In this document: piece by piece, positions 22,181 through 33,260 of the stretch
Numbering within the stretch: the stretch's first letter is position 1
Layout of the letters: every line of letters starts with the position of its first letter
The notes under the pieces: generated by a model
What the model saw: the letters and a program-made list of their open reading frames with translations, nothing else
What the model was told of the DNA's origin: nothing
The model's database searches: none
Assembly (NCBI RefSeq): GCF_901000735.1
Contig: NC_081541.1
Span: forward strand, 26,500,258 to 26,564,257
DNA: 64,000 nt
Origin: Corylus avellana
Lineage: Eukaryota; Streptophyta; Magnoliopsida; Fagales; Betulaceae
Direction of reading: 5' to 3'
Translations under genes and position numbers: made by a program

Positions 22181-23465
22181 AAAAAGAAAAAAAATATATG
22201 CTTGTTCATGTTTGTCTTAAAATTTTGGTTGATCTTAAAAATTGTGATTTGATTTCATTGGTGAGCTTAAAATTTTGAACACATGATCTAATAATTGAGT
22301 TTTTCAGTTTGGTTACTTGCTTAGGACAGTTGAGAATCTACATGTTTGATTTGATCTTACACAAGCACATTAGCACATAATTTGTAGGGTATGACATGCA
22401 AGTTTAATGTGTGTGTTTCTATGTCTTTAGTGAAACTGGATGACATAGAAACATTGTTGTTCATTCTAATAGGGATTTCAGTGAATTTTGAGATATGGAG
22501 ACATTATACATTGGAAAGAAAGCCTCATAATTTTGTGCTAGTTTACCTTACACTGAAATCAAACTTGTGATGTTTTAGCATGTCCTTTGTAAGTAATTGA
22601 ATTTTGAAATTCAAATTTATTGTGAAGATGGAGTTCATCTTTTTAAGTTTGCTAATCAATGAAAACCATAATCTTGGAGTGATACTTTAATTTTTGGGAT
22701 AACATGAACTGTGCATGATGTTTGTGGGAAAGATAGTTAGACATGGTTTCTTGAGGCACTTGTTGCAGATCTTGGCCCTGCTCCACATGGGTTGACTTTC
22801 ATTTCTAATCGACATAAAGTAAAATACTTGTATTTATTTGTTATTCATATCAATTTAGTATTTATTATAATGCAACTAATTATTTTTTCAACAGCAAAAT
22901 GGGTAATCCAGCTGAAAAAGAGCACGTGAAAATCACATGAGGGGCCGTCCGTTAGGGTTTTACGATTCATATGGACGGAAGGGTCTTAGATGAGAGAAAA
23001 CCAAAGTTCAGGAGGCCTAAGTGAGAGTTTTGGTAATTCATGGGGTGTTTGCCAAATCGGCTGGAACTTCGGGGGGGCTTAGTGAAGTTTCCCCAAAAAT
23101 TGAATTGGTATATATATATATAGTTATACCTGATTCAAAATTTTATCATGATTTCTTGAAGAAATATATGGTGCATTTTAGCTAAAAATCATTCTAGCAA
23201 TATTAATAATAGCCATATTAATTTTAAAGAAATAAATTACAAAATACATTTATTTTATACGACCCGCAAACCCCACATGAACCCAACACAAAATATGTGT
23301 TTCTTGTTATTTCCTAGTGCCAAAACAAACAAGAAACAACAAAAAAATATGTGTTTCTTAGTATATATTTTGGTATGATATATACTACCATTAATACACT
23401 GAATGCCAGAATATTAAAGAAACGAAAAGAAAAAGAAACAAGCAGTAAGCAAGCAATTATAAGGA
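22181..23465. other. AT-rich sequence, probably old repeat flank
   Basis: No gene seen. Around 22330-22400 there are phrases such as 'gcacattagcac' and 'gtagggtatga' that resemble the 3' region of the Athila-like element near 46750, so part may be its 3' untranslated region. The stretch 22930-23100 ('gtgaagtttcccc' at its end) looks like one arm of an inverted-repeat element. Confidence 0.35.
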
Positions 23466-23866
23466 AGGGAGTATCAGTTTCTTGTCGTGAATGGTAGAGG
23501 GGAAGATGATCTTGAAGAAGTGCTAGGGTGTGATAGCCGCCATTGAACTTGACCTCCGGTTGTGCACCACTCTAGTCCGGCAAGTCCTTGACTTATCTCG
23601 ATTGTTCATTGATCCTATGGTGGAAATGCCTGGAAGCTCAGTTCTAATTCTTGGTGAGTGGAATATCGAGCCATCACGAAAAACTGGATTTTATTATTAA
23701 CAATTTAGAATATTATATATATATATTGTAGGTATAAAAATTTTTTAAAAAACTTTTCTCTTCTTGACGTGTCACATGTGGCACGTCAATATTCTTGACG
23801 CGCTACACATGACACATCAAGAATTTCTTGACGTGCCACATGTAACATGTCAAGAAATTTCATCGA
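23466..23866. other. Unassigned sequence ending in TTGACGTG motif repeats
   Basis: The stretch 23490-23680 is less AT-rich than its surroundings but no protein is recognised. From 23766 to the gap, inverted motifs TTGACGTGTCAC, GTGGCACGTCAA and relatives alternate. They match the motif set at 62690-63100 next to a CACTA terminus, so this is probably the edge of a related DNA element. Confidence 0.5.
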
Positions 23867-23942
23867 NNNNNNNNNNNNNNNNNNNNNNNNNNNNNNNNNN
23901 NNNNNNNNNNNNNNNNNNNNNNNNNNNNNNNNNNNNNNNNNN
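23867..23942. other. Assembly gap (76 N)
   Basis: A gap of non-standard size, at the edge of the TTGACGTG motif region. Confidence 0.9.
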
Positions 23943-24215
23943 CTCCCTTTGATCCCTTTTTTTCACTGCCGGCAACTGGTTGTCTCCGTCTCCGTCAATC
24001 GACTCACACGCATTCTCTCACTCACTCACCCTCTCACTCATTCTCTCCTTGACTAGCTCGCTCAATACCCTCTCACTCGTTCTCTCTCTCACCCACTCTC
24101 TCTCTCTCACTGGTGCTCTCTCTCACCGGCCGTCACAGTGCCGCTCCTCCCTCTGGCCATCACGAGCTCTCCCTCTGGTGATTCTTCGGCCTCTCTCCTG
24201 ATCATGTATATATAT
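23943..24215 (+). repeat. CT-rich tract
   Basis: Rich in 'ctcactc' and 'ctctctc' (24005-24180). It could be a 5' untranslated region of a gene lost in the gap, but no coding sequence follows. Confidence 0.5.
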
Positions 24216-24379
24216 ATAATTTACGATGTATATAATTATATATTAATTGATGTAGTTATTAGCAAATTTTACATGTTAGCTAATTAATTTATTTGTTTGA
24301 GATATATGTTTTGTATTTGTGAATTTGTTTAAATAATTTGTATGGTGCGATTGTTATATATGAACATGCATGCAAAATT

Positions 24380-24835
24380 ACGTACATAATTTGTTTGAAA
24401 TTAGGGTTTTTTTTTTGCAGTTAGATTTGGACCTTAATTTTGTGTTGGTTTTGAAAATCTAGATTATGTAAATGTACGTTATAAACAAAAATAATTTTTT
24501 TTTTTTTAAAAAAAAAAACAAATAACAAATGCATATCCATTTTGGACTTTAATATTGTTTAGGTTTTGAAAATTTAGAATATATATGTAAATGTTAAAAA
24601 AAAAAAATTTAAAAAAAAAAAAACAAATAACATAGCTAGCTGGATTTATTTTATCTAGGGTCCCCATATATAAAAAATACATTTAGGTCTTGCAAATTTA
24701 GATTATGTAAATGTTACAAAATAAATAAATAAATAAATAACAACAAATAACCTAGCTAGCAAGATCTATTTTATCTAAGGTCCCCATATATAACAAATGC
24801 ATTTAAATTTGGACTTCAATTCAGTTTAGGTTTTG
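24380..24835. repeat. Imperfect tandem repeat of about 120-150 bp
   Basis: Three to four units share 'ttagattatgtaaatgtta', 'aaacaaataac' and 'tctaaggtccccatatata' (about 24445, 24560, 24695, 24780), separated by A- and T-runs. Confidence 0.65.
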
Positions 24836-24895
24836 CCATGGCTATGGAGTCATACGAGGAGGCCATTGCAAAACTTCAAATCTTCTCAGGTATAC
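24836..24895 (+). pseudogene. Exon-like fragment, possibly first exon of a beta carbonic anhydrase
   Basis: An ATG at 24840 is followed by MESYEEAIAKLQIFS and then 'caggtatac', a possible splice donor. Plant beta carbonic anhydrases often start with a similar short tract (SYEEAI...L), so a captured first exon is possible; no later exon is present. A degraded copy lies at 9077-9128 inside an inverted-repeat element. The resemblance is short and may be chance. Confidence 0.25.
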
Positions 24896-24964
24896 CGTCT
24901 TCTCTTTCTGTCATCTTTCAAACAAATAGTCTAGTTTTTGGTTTTTCTTTCTTTTTAATATATA

Positions 24965-25371
24965 CAGAGACGGAGGGAGGGGGGGACCGGGGTGGGCCAT
25001 GGTCCCCCCCAAAATAAGGAAAAAAAATATATATTATTAAGTTAAAAAAAAAAAAGTAAAGTTAAAGTTTTAATTTTAGTCATTTGGCCCCCTCCAAAAA
25101 AAAAAAAAAAAAAGGCCATATTTTTAAATTTTTTGGCCATATCCAATAAAAACTTTTAGCCCTATTTTTAATTTTGTTGGCCCATACCCACTAAGTTTTT
25201 TTTTATTTTTGGCCCTTACTTTCAAATGTCCACTTTTTTTGGCCCTTACTGTTGTCTTTAGTTCATAAAAAACAATCAAAATATTTTTTTTAATAAAAAA
25301 TTCTAAAGAACCGAAAAAAAAAAAAAATTTTGGCTGGCCCCCTCCCATAAAATTTCCTGAGTCCGTCCCTG
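24965..25371. mobile_element. hAT-type MITE (407 bp) with 8-bp target duplication
   Basis: Terminal inverted repeats CAGAGACGGAGG (left) and, read inward from the right, CAGGGACGGACTC; CAGGG-type ends are typical of hAT elements. Both sides are flanked by AATATATA (24957-24964 and 25372-25379), the 8-bp duplication expected for hAT, although it is low in complexity. The centre has A- and T-runs and repeated 'ggccc' motifs but no transposase. Confidence 0.75.
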
Positions 25372-25519
25372 AATATATATATATATATAAAAGGATACTT
25401 TCGTTATTGGGGGCACATTCACAACTTTTTGGTAGTTTGAAAAAAGAGATTGTCCGAATTAAAAGTTTGAGAGATATTATTAATTAAATAGTAATTTAAG
25501 AAAATATGTGAACTTTACT

Positions 25520-28140
25520 TTTGTTTTTAATTTAACTGCTTTGAAAACACGTGATAATTAACAGTATTATATGTACATGGATAAGGACTTGAGTCACCGA
25601 ATGTCAATTACGTGTACTTCTTGAAAGATCCTATACACAATGGCTACTCCTTAAGGCGGCCTTTAGTTAATAATTATCTTATAAAATTTTATTTCTTTTT
25701 TAAACAATAAAGACTCTCTGATCAAGCTCTCAAATGGTAATTGCAAACAAATTTAAGTATTTTAATTAATATAGTAAACATTTAGTAAATAATTTTAAAT
25801 TAAGGCTCCCATTATGAGAAAAGTAATTATTAATTGAAAATTTCATTATTAATCGTTTAATGCTCCAACATTTAAATTTTGACAATAAAATTATTATTTT
25901 TTATTTTTTATTTTTTATTTTCTGAAATGTTAAATGTCGCACGTTTGCAATATAATATGGCCTACATAGTAGTATAGTACGTTGGCTACGCAATAGTCGT
26001 GTGAAATTTCATTAGAAATTAGAAGTTTATTTGAAAACTTCTTTGGCATCCCAAGTTTTTGCTTTGGAACTTGTTTTTCTTGATTTTTGTTCCACATACA
26101 TTTGATATAATTCCAACTCATTTCTGTTTTTGCCTAAACTATTGCTCTGACTCCAAGGAAAATGAAGGTTCGAACAAGAATAATAAGGAGACAATAATAT
26201 AATGGAGAGATTTTCTTATCCACACGGAGAAAGTTTCTAGATTACGTTGAATAAAGAAATTGGACAAATCTTTCCCCAAGATCAGCAACTGAAGATTTAG
26301 TTCTAATTAATTACTATTAGCATGCTTATTGATGTGATGCATATTATTGGACATCACAAATTTTAAATACTCATCTCTCATCTCACTTTTAAATTATTGG
26401 AGTGATGTGCTAATACCCATCGGCCTTTGTATTTTTTATTTTTTATTTTTGACATGTCCACACAAGAGAAGGGATGAGAGATTTAAACTAGTAACCACTA
26501 CTTTATGAAGCGTGGTCTCTAACCGATTGAGCTACCTCATAGAGACGGCTATATAAACCAAGTGGTATGAAAGTGTGCTAACATATGAGTATGTAGTATT
26601 CAGAAGTACAACTAGCATTTGGAGTTTTGGAGAGGACTCGGGAGGGGTTTTAAAGGAATTTTGATGCAGTGTGACGTTGTAGATTGCAAAGATACAATGC
26701 ATTTTTAAAAAATTTTGAGGAAAACATGGCACATGGTAGAATTACTCACAAAGCGTACTGAACAGTATTGTCCAACAACTATGAACCATGGTGATGGTAT
26801 ATGTAATGTCGCCTTCCCTTTGTTGCAATCCCATTGCTAATTAATTGGACAACTAATTTAGGTATTTAGTACCAATTAAAAAGACAAAAATTTTCTTCAA
26901 ACTAGGTTGGAAGGATATCTTCTTACCAAGTCTAATAAATTATCATGTGTCCTTGTAAGATGTGAGAGAGGCACGTGTTTTTTTTTTAATATACTAAACA
27001 GAGTCTAACATGTGTAACTCCACTCTTCTTTTTTAACAAGTGAAATTCTTTCTCTCTCAAACATATTGTGCTGTGCAAGAAATCTCTCTTTCAAATGTTC
27101 ATCTCCCTTTCTCTCTCCTTAATCTTAATTTACCCAACAGAAATGACAAACAGCAAAAAAGAAAGAGGCACTTGATACAGATGATTTGTACAAACAAATA
27201 AATAAAAAAGAAAAAAGAAGACTATTTTTTATTTTTTTATTTTTTTTGTAGGTAGCCTATTTTTGTTTAAAAAACGATGGACAACAGCAGGGAGTCAATT
27301 GAATAGAATTAAAAGTTTAAGAGGTTAAATTGAGAGTTTTTAAAATTTAGGAGTCTTCTCAAAACGAGCGGTAGTTCAGATATTTAAAGTGAAGTTTCTC
27401 CAAAGAAAAAAGTAGCTTCAAAAGAGAACAAGATAATTAGAACTTTCCGTCCTCATTTTGTTCCACTTACCATGCAAAATCTAATAGAACCAAAATACCC
27501 TCACTTTTTTTTTTTTTTCATTAACAAAGGATGTCAACTATAATACAACATTGTTAATCCACTAGACCCACAAAACTTATCAATGAGTCTGTGCAAGATC
27601 ATGCAACCTGGGTCCGTAAGAAAACGATGTACTTCACAGTTTCTTTAAACAGCTGGTCGGGGTTGAAGAGCATTGACGATCCGGTAGAGAATTTTTAAGC
27701 AAGTCTTTTAGACATCGGTAAAAGAGAGAAGGGAGACGAATAGCCGAAAGTGAAACTCTCGAACTCGTCTATAGGTTTAAGAGAAAGAATTTCATTTGTT
27801 AGAAAAAGAGATGAGTTAACCGTGTAAAACTCTCTTAAGTATATAAAATACCTCTCACATATGTTAGAAGCATAGAATTGTCATTAGACTGAATTTACGG
27901 AATTTTCTTCCCAACCCAATTTAAAAAAGAAATTTTTGTCTAGCTATATTCTATTGGTAGCTAGGCTGAACCCTTTTTATTTATTTATTTTTTTTGTAGG
28001 TAGCCTATTTTCTTTTAAAAACGGTGGAAAACAGAACTATTACAAAACTGATATGGGTATGCAAATGATTCTGTTGAAGCATACATTAATGGTGAATTTA
28101 AGGGGGTTTTACCTCCTTCTTGTCGAAACCGCAGGAGTAC
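25520..28140. repeat. Unit B of the three-fold duplication around the chitinase gene
   Basis: Collinear with unit A (9400-12208, 15939-16145) and unit C (28990-32701, 35500-35640). The chitinase upstream block ends at about 26126 and is followed at once by 'tttttgcctaaactattgct', which matches the last codons and stop of the chitinase (31276-31300), and then by its 3' UTR. So nearly 2 kb, including the gene, is missing. The stretch 27930-28140 matches 35500-35640, downstream of the gag-only element in unit C. Confidence 0.8.
26440..26545 (-). repeat. tRNA-like sequence, possibly SINE-derived
   Basis: The minus strand reads GAGGTAGCTCAATCGGTTAG, which matches a tRNA A box and D arm; a weak B box (TAGTTTAAATC) follows about 35 bases later. 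The acceptor and T arms do not pair well, so this is a tRNA-derived repeat rather than a working tRNA gene. Confidence 0.45.
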
Positions 28141-28989
28141 TAGAGATTAATAAAGGTGGATCATTCTTTTTTCTTTTCTTTTTTGGAAAATTGCATTTTT
28201 CTTCATGTGGTTTGGGGTTGACAAACAGTTCTATCGGGTTTAAAAAGTTATTAATCACTCCATGAAGTAACAAGTTCCAAACAAATTGGTCAACAGAATT
28301 AATTTGTTAACTAGTTGACATGCATGTCAGCACCAATTATATAGCGACATGTATCTGTTTTGTTTAGTCACTACCAAAAATACAAGCTGGACTTTAAAAT
28401 AGTCACACATGTACATGTTAACCCTTTATTTCCTCATCACTCCTCTCCATGTCAAAAGGTATTGTAAATCCAAAAGGCAAAAATAGAGAGTAAAGTTAAA
28501 TCGATCGTCACTGGTTTTCAGTACTCTTAGTCGTCAAATTCTGATTATGTATGTTTTCTTTATGGTTTTTAGATTCTTTAGATTTATTTTATTTTCTTAT
28601 GCATTTACTCTGATTATGCTAAGAGGGGTGGTTTTCCAGTTAGCTACCAGTTAGTTGAATTGAGGTAATTGCCAGTAACCGTATACTAGACTGGTATAGT
28701 CCAAATTTGCAACGTTACAGAGTCCGGTAAGGATTGTTATATTTATTTAATATAAATAAAAAAAATAATTTCTTTTTTTGATATTTTCAATAATTATGAA
28801 TTATATTTTTTAATTTAAAAACATTATGTTCGATCATTTAATTGAAAGATTTCCCTTTTTCAAGTTACTCCAAAGTTTTGGACGAAAAGGCCAAAATTTA
28901 GAAGTGTGGGAAGAAAGAAGTGTCCTCCACCCCTCGTTGGCTAGATACAAAGTGTCCCTTTTTTCAGTTCTGCCTGAAGCAACTAATTA
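28141..28989. other. Intergenic sequence between units B and C
   Basis: No gene seen. The stretch 28165-28270 ('ttttggaaaattgcattttt') looks like one end of an inverted-repeat element of the type at 10475. The remainder is AT-rich spacer. Confidence 0.4.
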
Positions 28990-29845
28990 ACTTATAGGTA
29001 TACCTCTTGAAACACAGATGCTATACACATGGGCTGCTCTTCAAGGCCATTAATTATTATTAATTATATATATTATAATTTTTTTTTAAAAAAAAAAACA
29101 ATTAAGACTCTAATATGGTAAAAATTTAATAAGTACTTTCTAATCAAGGTCTCAATTGATAATTGTAAACCAATTTTTAATATTTTAATATATATATATA
29201 TATATAGTTGAACACGTTTTATTTGAAAACTTGTTTGGCATCCCAAAGTTTTTGCTGTGGAATCTGTTTTTGTTGATTTTTGTTCTACAACTTAAGCGAA
29301 ATGCACGTTTGTGCACATGATAAAATTCCAACTCATTAATTCTGCTTTTGTTTTCAAAATGCAACCAACTCAGTTTTATTGGGTACTTTTACTTCAAAAC
29401 TCAATCACTAGGAAGCATACCAATTAAGCATATATCTAACTGTTCAAAAAAACGCATTATTATGTAAATCATAGACTGAATCATTGATGTAATAAATTAA
29501 TCTCATCTGATCATCGAGACTAACTCCAAAATTACAACCTAACAAACATCACAATCACCCAAAGCTAATTTTATCTGTCACCGAAAGGAATGATATGGAA
29601 AATTAAATTCGACACAGTTTAAAGTTAAAACTTAAAAGGAATATCAAGTTATTCAACACAGTAAAAAAATAATAAAAAAGAAAAAGTAAAAGGGCAAGAC
29701 AGCAAGCTCATCTCAAGCCTCAAGGACAATATTTAATTTCCACATGCAAAATAGACCAGAGATTTCGGATGTAATAGCCAACACATTTTGAATAGAATAG
29801 TGAAGGATCGAAAACCCATCCAACATTTACATGACGCTAATAGCC

Positions 29846-29853
29846 TATAAATA
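29846..29853 (+). promoter_or_regulatory. TATA box of the chitinase gene
   Basis: TATAAATA, 62 bases before the start codon. With transcription starting about 30 bases downstream, the 5' untranslated region would be roughly 30 bases, normal for plant defence genes. Confidence 0.65.
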
Positions 29854-29907
29854 CCCACCATTCTCGTCCATGAACCATATCCCAACATAACATCCTCAAA
29901 GATAAAT

Positions 29908-31286
29908 ATGAAGTTGCATACCTTGATTCTCTTCTTAGCTTTCTTGCTTGGAACAACCTCAGCAGAACAATGTGGACATCAGGCCGGTGGAGCTCTATGT
30001 CCAAACGGCCTATGCTGTGGTGAATATGGGTGGTGTGGCACCACAACTGCCTACTGTGGGAATGGTTGCCAGAGCCAATGCGCTGCAACCCCTCCATCAC
30101 CACCCTCAGCAGAACAATGTGGACATCAGGCCGGTGGAGCTCTATGTCCAAACGGCCTATGCTGTGGTGAATATGGGTGGTGTGGCACCACAACTGCCTA
30201 CTGTGGGAATGGTTGCCAGAGCCAATGTGCTGCAGCCCCTCCACCACCACCCCCCAATTCAACTCCGTCCCCGCCTCCACCCTCCAACCCGACCCCATCC
30301 CCGCCTCCGGGTGACGGTGTTGCCACCATCATCAGTGCCACTCTTTTTGACCAATTGCTTAAATATCGGAACGATCCGCGATGTAGAAGCAATGGATTCT
30401 ACACCTACAATGCTTTCATCGCTGCTGCAAATTCTTTTGCGGGCTTTGGCACAACTGGTGATGCTGATACACGTAAAAGGGAGATTGCAGCTTTCTTGGG
30501 TCAAACCTCTCATGAGACCACAGGTGAGTTAGTTTGAGTATTGAAGCTTGCTAATTATCATAACCAAATTAAAACTGATTTTATATTGTATATGTAGGAG
30601 GATGGGAAGCTGCACCAGATGGCCCATATGCATGGGGTTATTGCTTTATTGACGAAAACGACCCGCCCGAAGACTATTGTAGGTCAAGCACCGAATGGCC
30701 GTGTGCGCTTGGCAAACAATATTTCGGCCGGGGCCCAATTCAACTCACTTAGTAAGTGTTGGAATTATATATATATATATATATATAGTGAGCCTTTGAA
30801 TTAAACATTAGTTTCTTGAATGGACAAAAATATTAAACATGCATGCATATAATATCAGAGACTTTGACCGTGAATTTTGACGACTTTGATTGTTTGGTTG
30901 ACTCTGTCAGCAACTACAATTACGGGCAAGCGGGGCAAGCCCTTGGACTTGGACTTAATCTCCTAAATAATCCGGATCTAGTAGCCGAAGACGCAATCCT
31001 ATCATTCAAAACAGCCATATGGTTTTGGATGACCCCACAGGCAAACAAGCCCTCCAGCCACGATGTCATCATTGGAAAATGGACACCGACCGCTGCCGAC
31101 ACGGCCGCCGGTCGGGTTCCGGGCTATGGTGTCATCACCAACATAATCAACGGTGGGGTGGAATGTGGGCATGGTCCTGACAGTCATGTGGAGGATAGGA
31201 TTGGGTTCTACGTAAGGTACTGTGACGAATTTGGAGTAAGCTACGGGGACAACTTAGATTGTAACAATCAAAGGCCTTTTGCCTAA
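29908..31286 (+). CDS. Chitinase with two hevein domains and a GH19 catalytic domain
   Basis: Three exons (29908-30523, 30598-30751, 30911-31286) with GT/AG borders encode 381 residues. Residues 1-19 are a signal peptide. Two eight-cysteine hevein domains (about 20-58 and 69-107) bind chitin; they are followed by a Pro/Ser-rich linker with SPPPP motifs and an NST glycosylation site (about 110-135). The GH19 domain then hydrolyses chitin: it has SHETTGGW with the catalytic Glu, a second Glu in YCFIDEND where the family has one, GRGPIQLTY, and NIINGG near the end. Most class I chitinases have one hevein domain and about 320 residues; the nettle UDA precursor and mulberry latex proteins have two. 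The protein ends in NQRPFA without the C-terminal extension of vacuolar forms, so secretion to the cell wall is likely. In both hevein domains the usual CCS before the aromatic site is CCG. The reading frame is intact, with a TATA box and a poly(A) signal. Confidence 0.93.
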
Positions 31287-31409
31287 GCTAGCTGCTATGA
31301 CTTCAAGGCGAATGAAGGTTCGAATAAGAATACGAAGGAGACAATAATATAACCCTATGTAATTGGAGAGATTTTCTTGTCCACTAAGAAAGTTTCAAGA
31401 TTACAGTTG

Positions 31410-31415
31410 AATAAA
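31410..31415 (+). terminator. Likely poly(A) signal of the chitinase gene
   Basis: AATAAA 124 bases after the stop codon, with a second AATAAA overlapping 'gaaataaagcg' just downstream. The same block survives in units A (about 9897) and B (about 26250), where the coding part is gone. Confidence 0.6.
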
Positions 31416-31777
31416 GAAATAAAGCGTTCATAAATTTGAATATTTGTTTATTGATGTGATGCCCATCATCTGTTGAGATTATTGCATATGCATATTGGAC
31501 ATCACAAATTTTAAATATTCATCTCTCATCTCACTCTTAAATTATTGGAGTGATGTGTCGATGTCCATCAACCCTCGCATTTGTTTTTTTTTTTTTTTTT
31601 TAATAAATGGTTGATGGAAACAATTATATGAGCCAAGTGGTATAAAAGTGAGATAAGAGAGGAGTATGTTGTATTACTCATAAGGCCAATCAAACACAGT
31701 CGTGAACCATGATGGTGAATGCAATGTGGCCTTCCCTTTGTCGCAATCACATTGCTTATTAATTGGAAGGGTGAATG

Positions 31778-31880
31778 AAAAGAGCACGCCGCGTGCAAAA
31801 TTTTTTTTTTTTTTTTTTTGGCATTAAAATATTAAAAAAAAAATTTCCTTCACGGCGTGCTTAGCACGCCGTGTAACCTG
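31778..31880. repeat. GC-rich foldback sequence
   Basis: A perfect hairpin, CACGGCGTGC / GCACGCCGTG with a 3-base loop, lies at 31851-31873. A second partial copy (GAGCACGCCGCGTGC) lies at 31782-31796, separated by a T-run and an A-run. It stands out from its AT-rich surroundings and looks like a small foldback element. The same sequence is present at 39967-40070 in the duplicated segment. Confidence 0.65.
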
Positions 31881-33231
31881 TATCACGGCTCTAATTGGAA
31901 AAGTAATTCTGGTAGTTAGTACAAATTAAAATGACAAAAATTGACTCCAAATTGAGTTAGAGGAATATCCTCTAACCGAGTCTAATAAATTGTCACATGT
32001 CCTTGTAAGATATTGTGAGAAACACGTCTTTTGTTTAATTTACTTAACAAAGTCTTACACAGTTAACTCCTCTTTTCTTTTAACAAATGAAATTCTTTCT
32101 CACTCAAACATACAGTGAAGTCCAAGAATCTCTCCTTTAGCTATTCATCTCACTTGCAAAAACGAAAGAGGTCATTCATACAGATGAATTGTAAAAACAA
32201 ATAAAGAAAAAGGAAAAAGAAGACCGAGAAAGACATGACCAATAAAGAAAAAAAGAAAAAGTAGCTTCAAAAGAGACCAAGATAATTAAGAGTTCCAAAT
32301 TAAACTTTCCTTCCTCAGTTTGTTCCACTCTCTCTCTAACCAAACGTACCATGCAAAATCTAATAAAACAAAAATACCCTCTCTATTTTTTCTTTCCATT
32401 AGCAAAGGATGTTAACTATAATACACCTTTAACCACTAGACCCATAAAACTCAATGGGTCTATGGGTCCTTAAGAAAATGATGTACTTTGCAGTTTCTTT
32501 AAACAGCTGGTCAAGCTTGTGCACCATTGACGATCCGGTAGAGAATTTCAAGCTACTCTTTCAAACACCCAAATCTGGCAAATGACTTCACAGTGAAGAA
32601 GAGAAAAGGAATATGAACAGCTTCAAGAGAGACTCTTGGACTCCTCTTTAGGTTTAAGAGAGAAGAATTTCATTTGTTAGAAAAAGAGAGGAATTAACGA
32701 TTGATGGAGATCGCAGGTTCTCTTGGAAGTGCGATCGATCGCATACGTACCTGCAATCGAGCGCAATTCCAGACATTTGCGCACCTAGTCCTTGGAACTG
32801 CGATCGATCGCACTTGTACCTGCGATCGATCGCATACGGAGCTGCTTATGTTTTATTCTGCGTTTTTAAATTAGGTCAAGCCATCTTTATTTTCTTGTTT
32901 TAGTAGGATTAGGGTTTTGGGAGTCAGTATTTCGTTATTTTATTAGGTTTAGGGTTTTGGGGGTATTTATGTCATATTTTATTATGTTTAGGGTTTTGGG
33001 CTATAAATATATGTTTATAGCCTCCAAAGAAAACAATTGTTGATTATTATTGATTTTGATTAATGAGAATACTCAGAGTTGAGTTTATTCCTCTTTTCCT
33101 TTAAACTTTAGAAAGTATCTATTGTTTTTAGATGAATTCTTAGATCATTGATAGACTCAAGATCCGGAATTAGTTATCCGCTACTTTATTGTTGTTTTTC
33201 GTTGCAGCCTACTATGTCACGTTGTATCAGT

Positions 33232-33243
33232 TGGTATCAGAGC
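33232..33243 (+). promoter_or_regulatory. Primer-binding site (initiator tRNA-Met)
   Basis: TGGTATCAGAGC, two bases after the 5' LTR, matching the 3' end of plant initiator tRNA-Met. The same site is at 41420-41431 in the second copy. Confidence 0.85.
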
Positions 33244-33260
33244 TCAGTTACTTTCCATGA

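Larger units (their letters stand above)
28990..32701. repeat. Unit C, the copy that carries the chitinase gene
   Basis: Matches units A and B before the gene (29000-29330) and after it (31300-32700). It is the only one of the three that contains the chitinase. A gag-only LTR element is inserted at 32702, and unit sequence continues beyond it at 35383. Confidence 0.75.

Noticed and set aside
22019..22500. 3' LTR of the gag-only Athila-like element starting TGATATGAG
   Set aside because: It follows a G-rich tract that could be a polypurine tract, but no matching 5' copy lies before the primer site at 19637, and G-rich phrases recur downstream, so the border is not supported.
23490..23680. Host exon (less AT-rich stretch)
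   Set aside because: All frames are short and no motif is recognised; nothing beyond base composition supports it.
26440..26545. Working tRNA gene
   Set aside because: Good A box but weak B box and no acceptor stem pairing; kept as a tRNA-like repeat. The same applies to 61960-62035.
29837..30298. Minus-strand frame of 153 codons opposite the hevein domains
   Set aside because: Shadow of the repeated hevein coding; no independent support.
29948..30532. Long second frame (194 codons) inside the chitinase first exon
   Set aside because: It exists because the 147-bp repeat is a multiple of three and free of stops in this phase. It has no domain, and the chitinase frame has the signal peptide, cysteines and splice sites.
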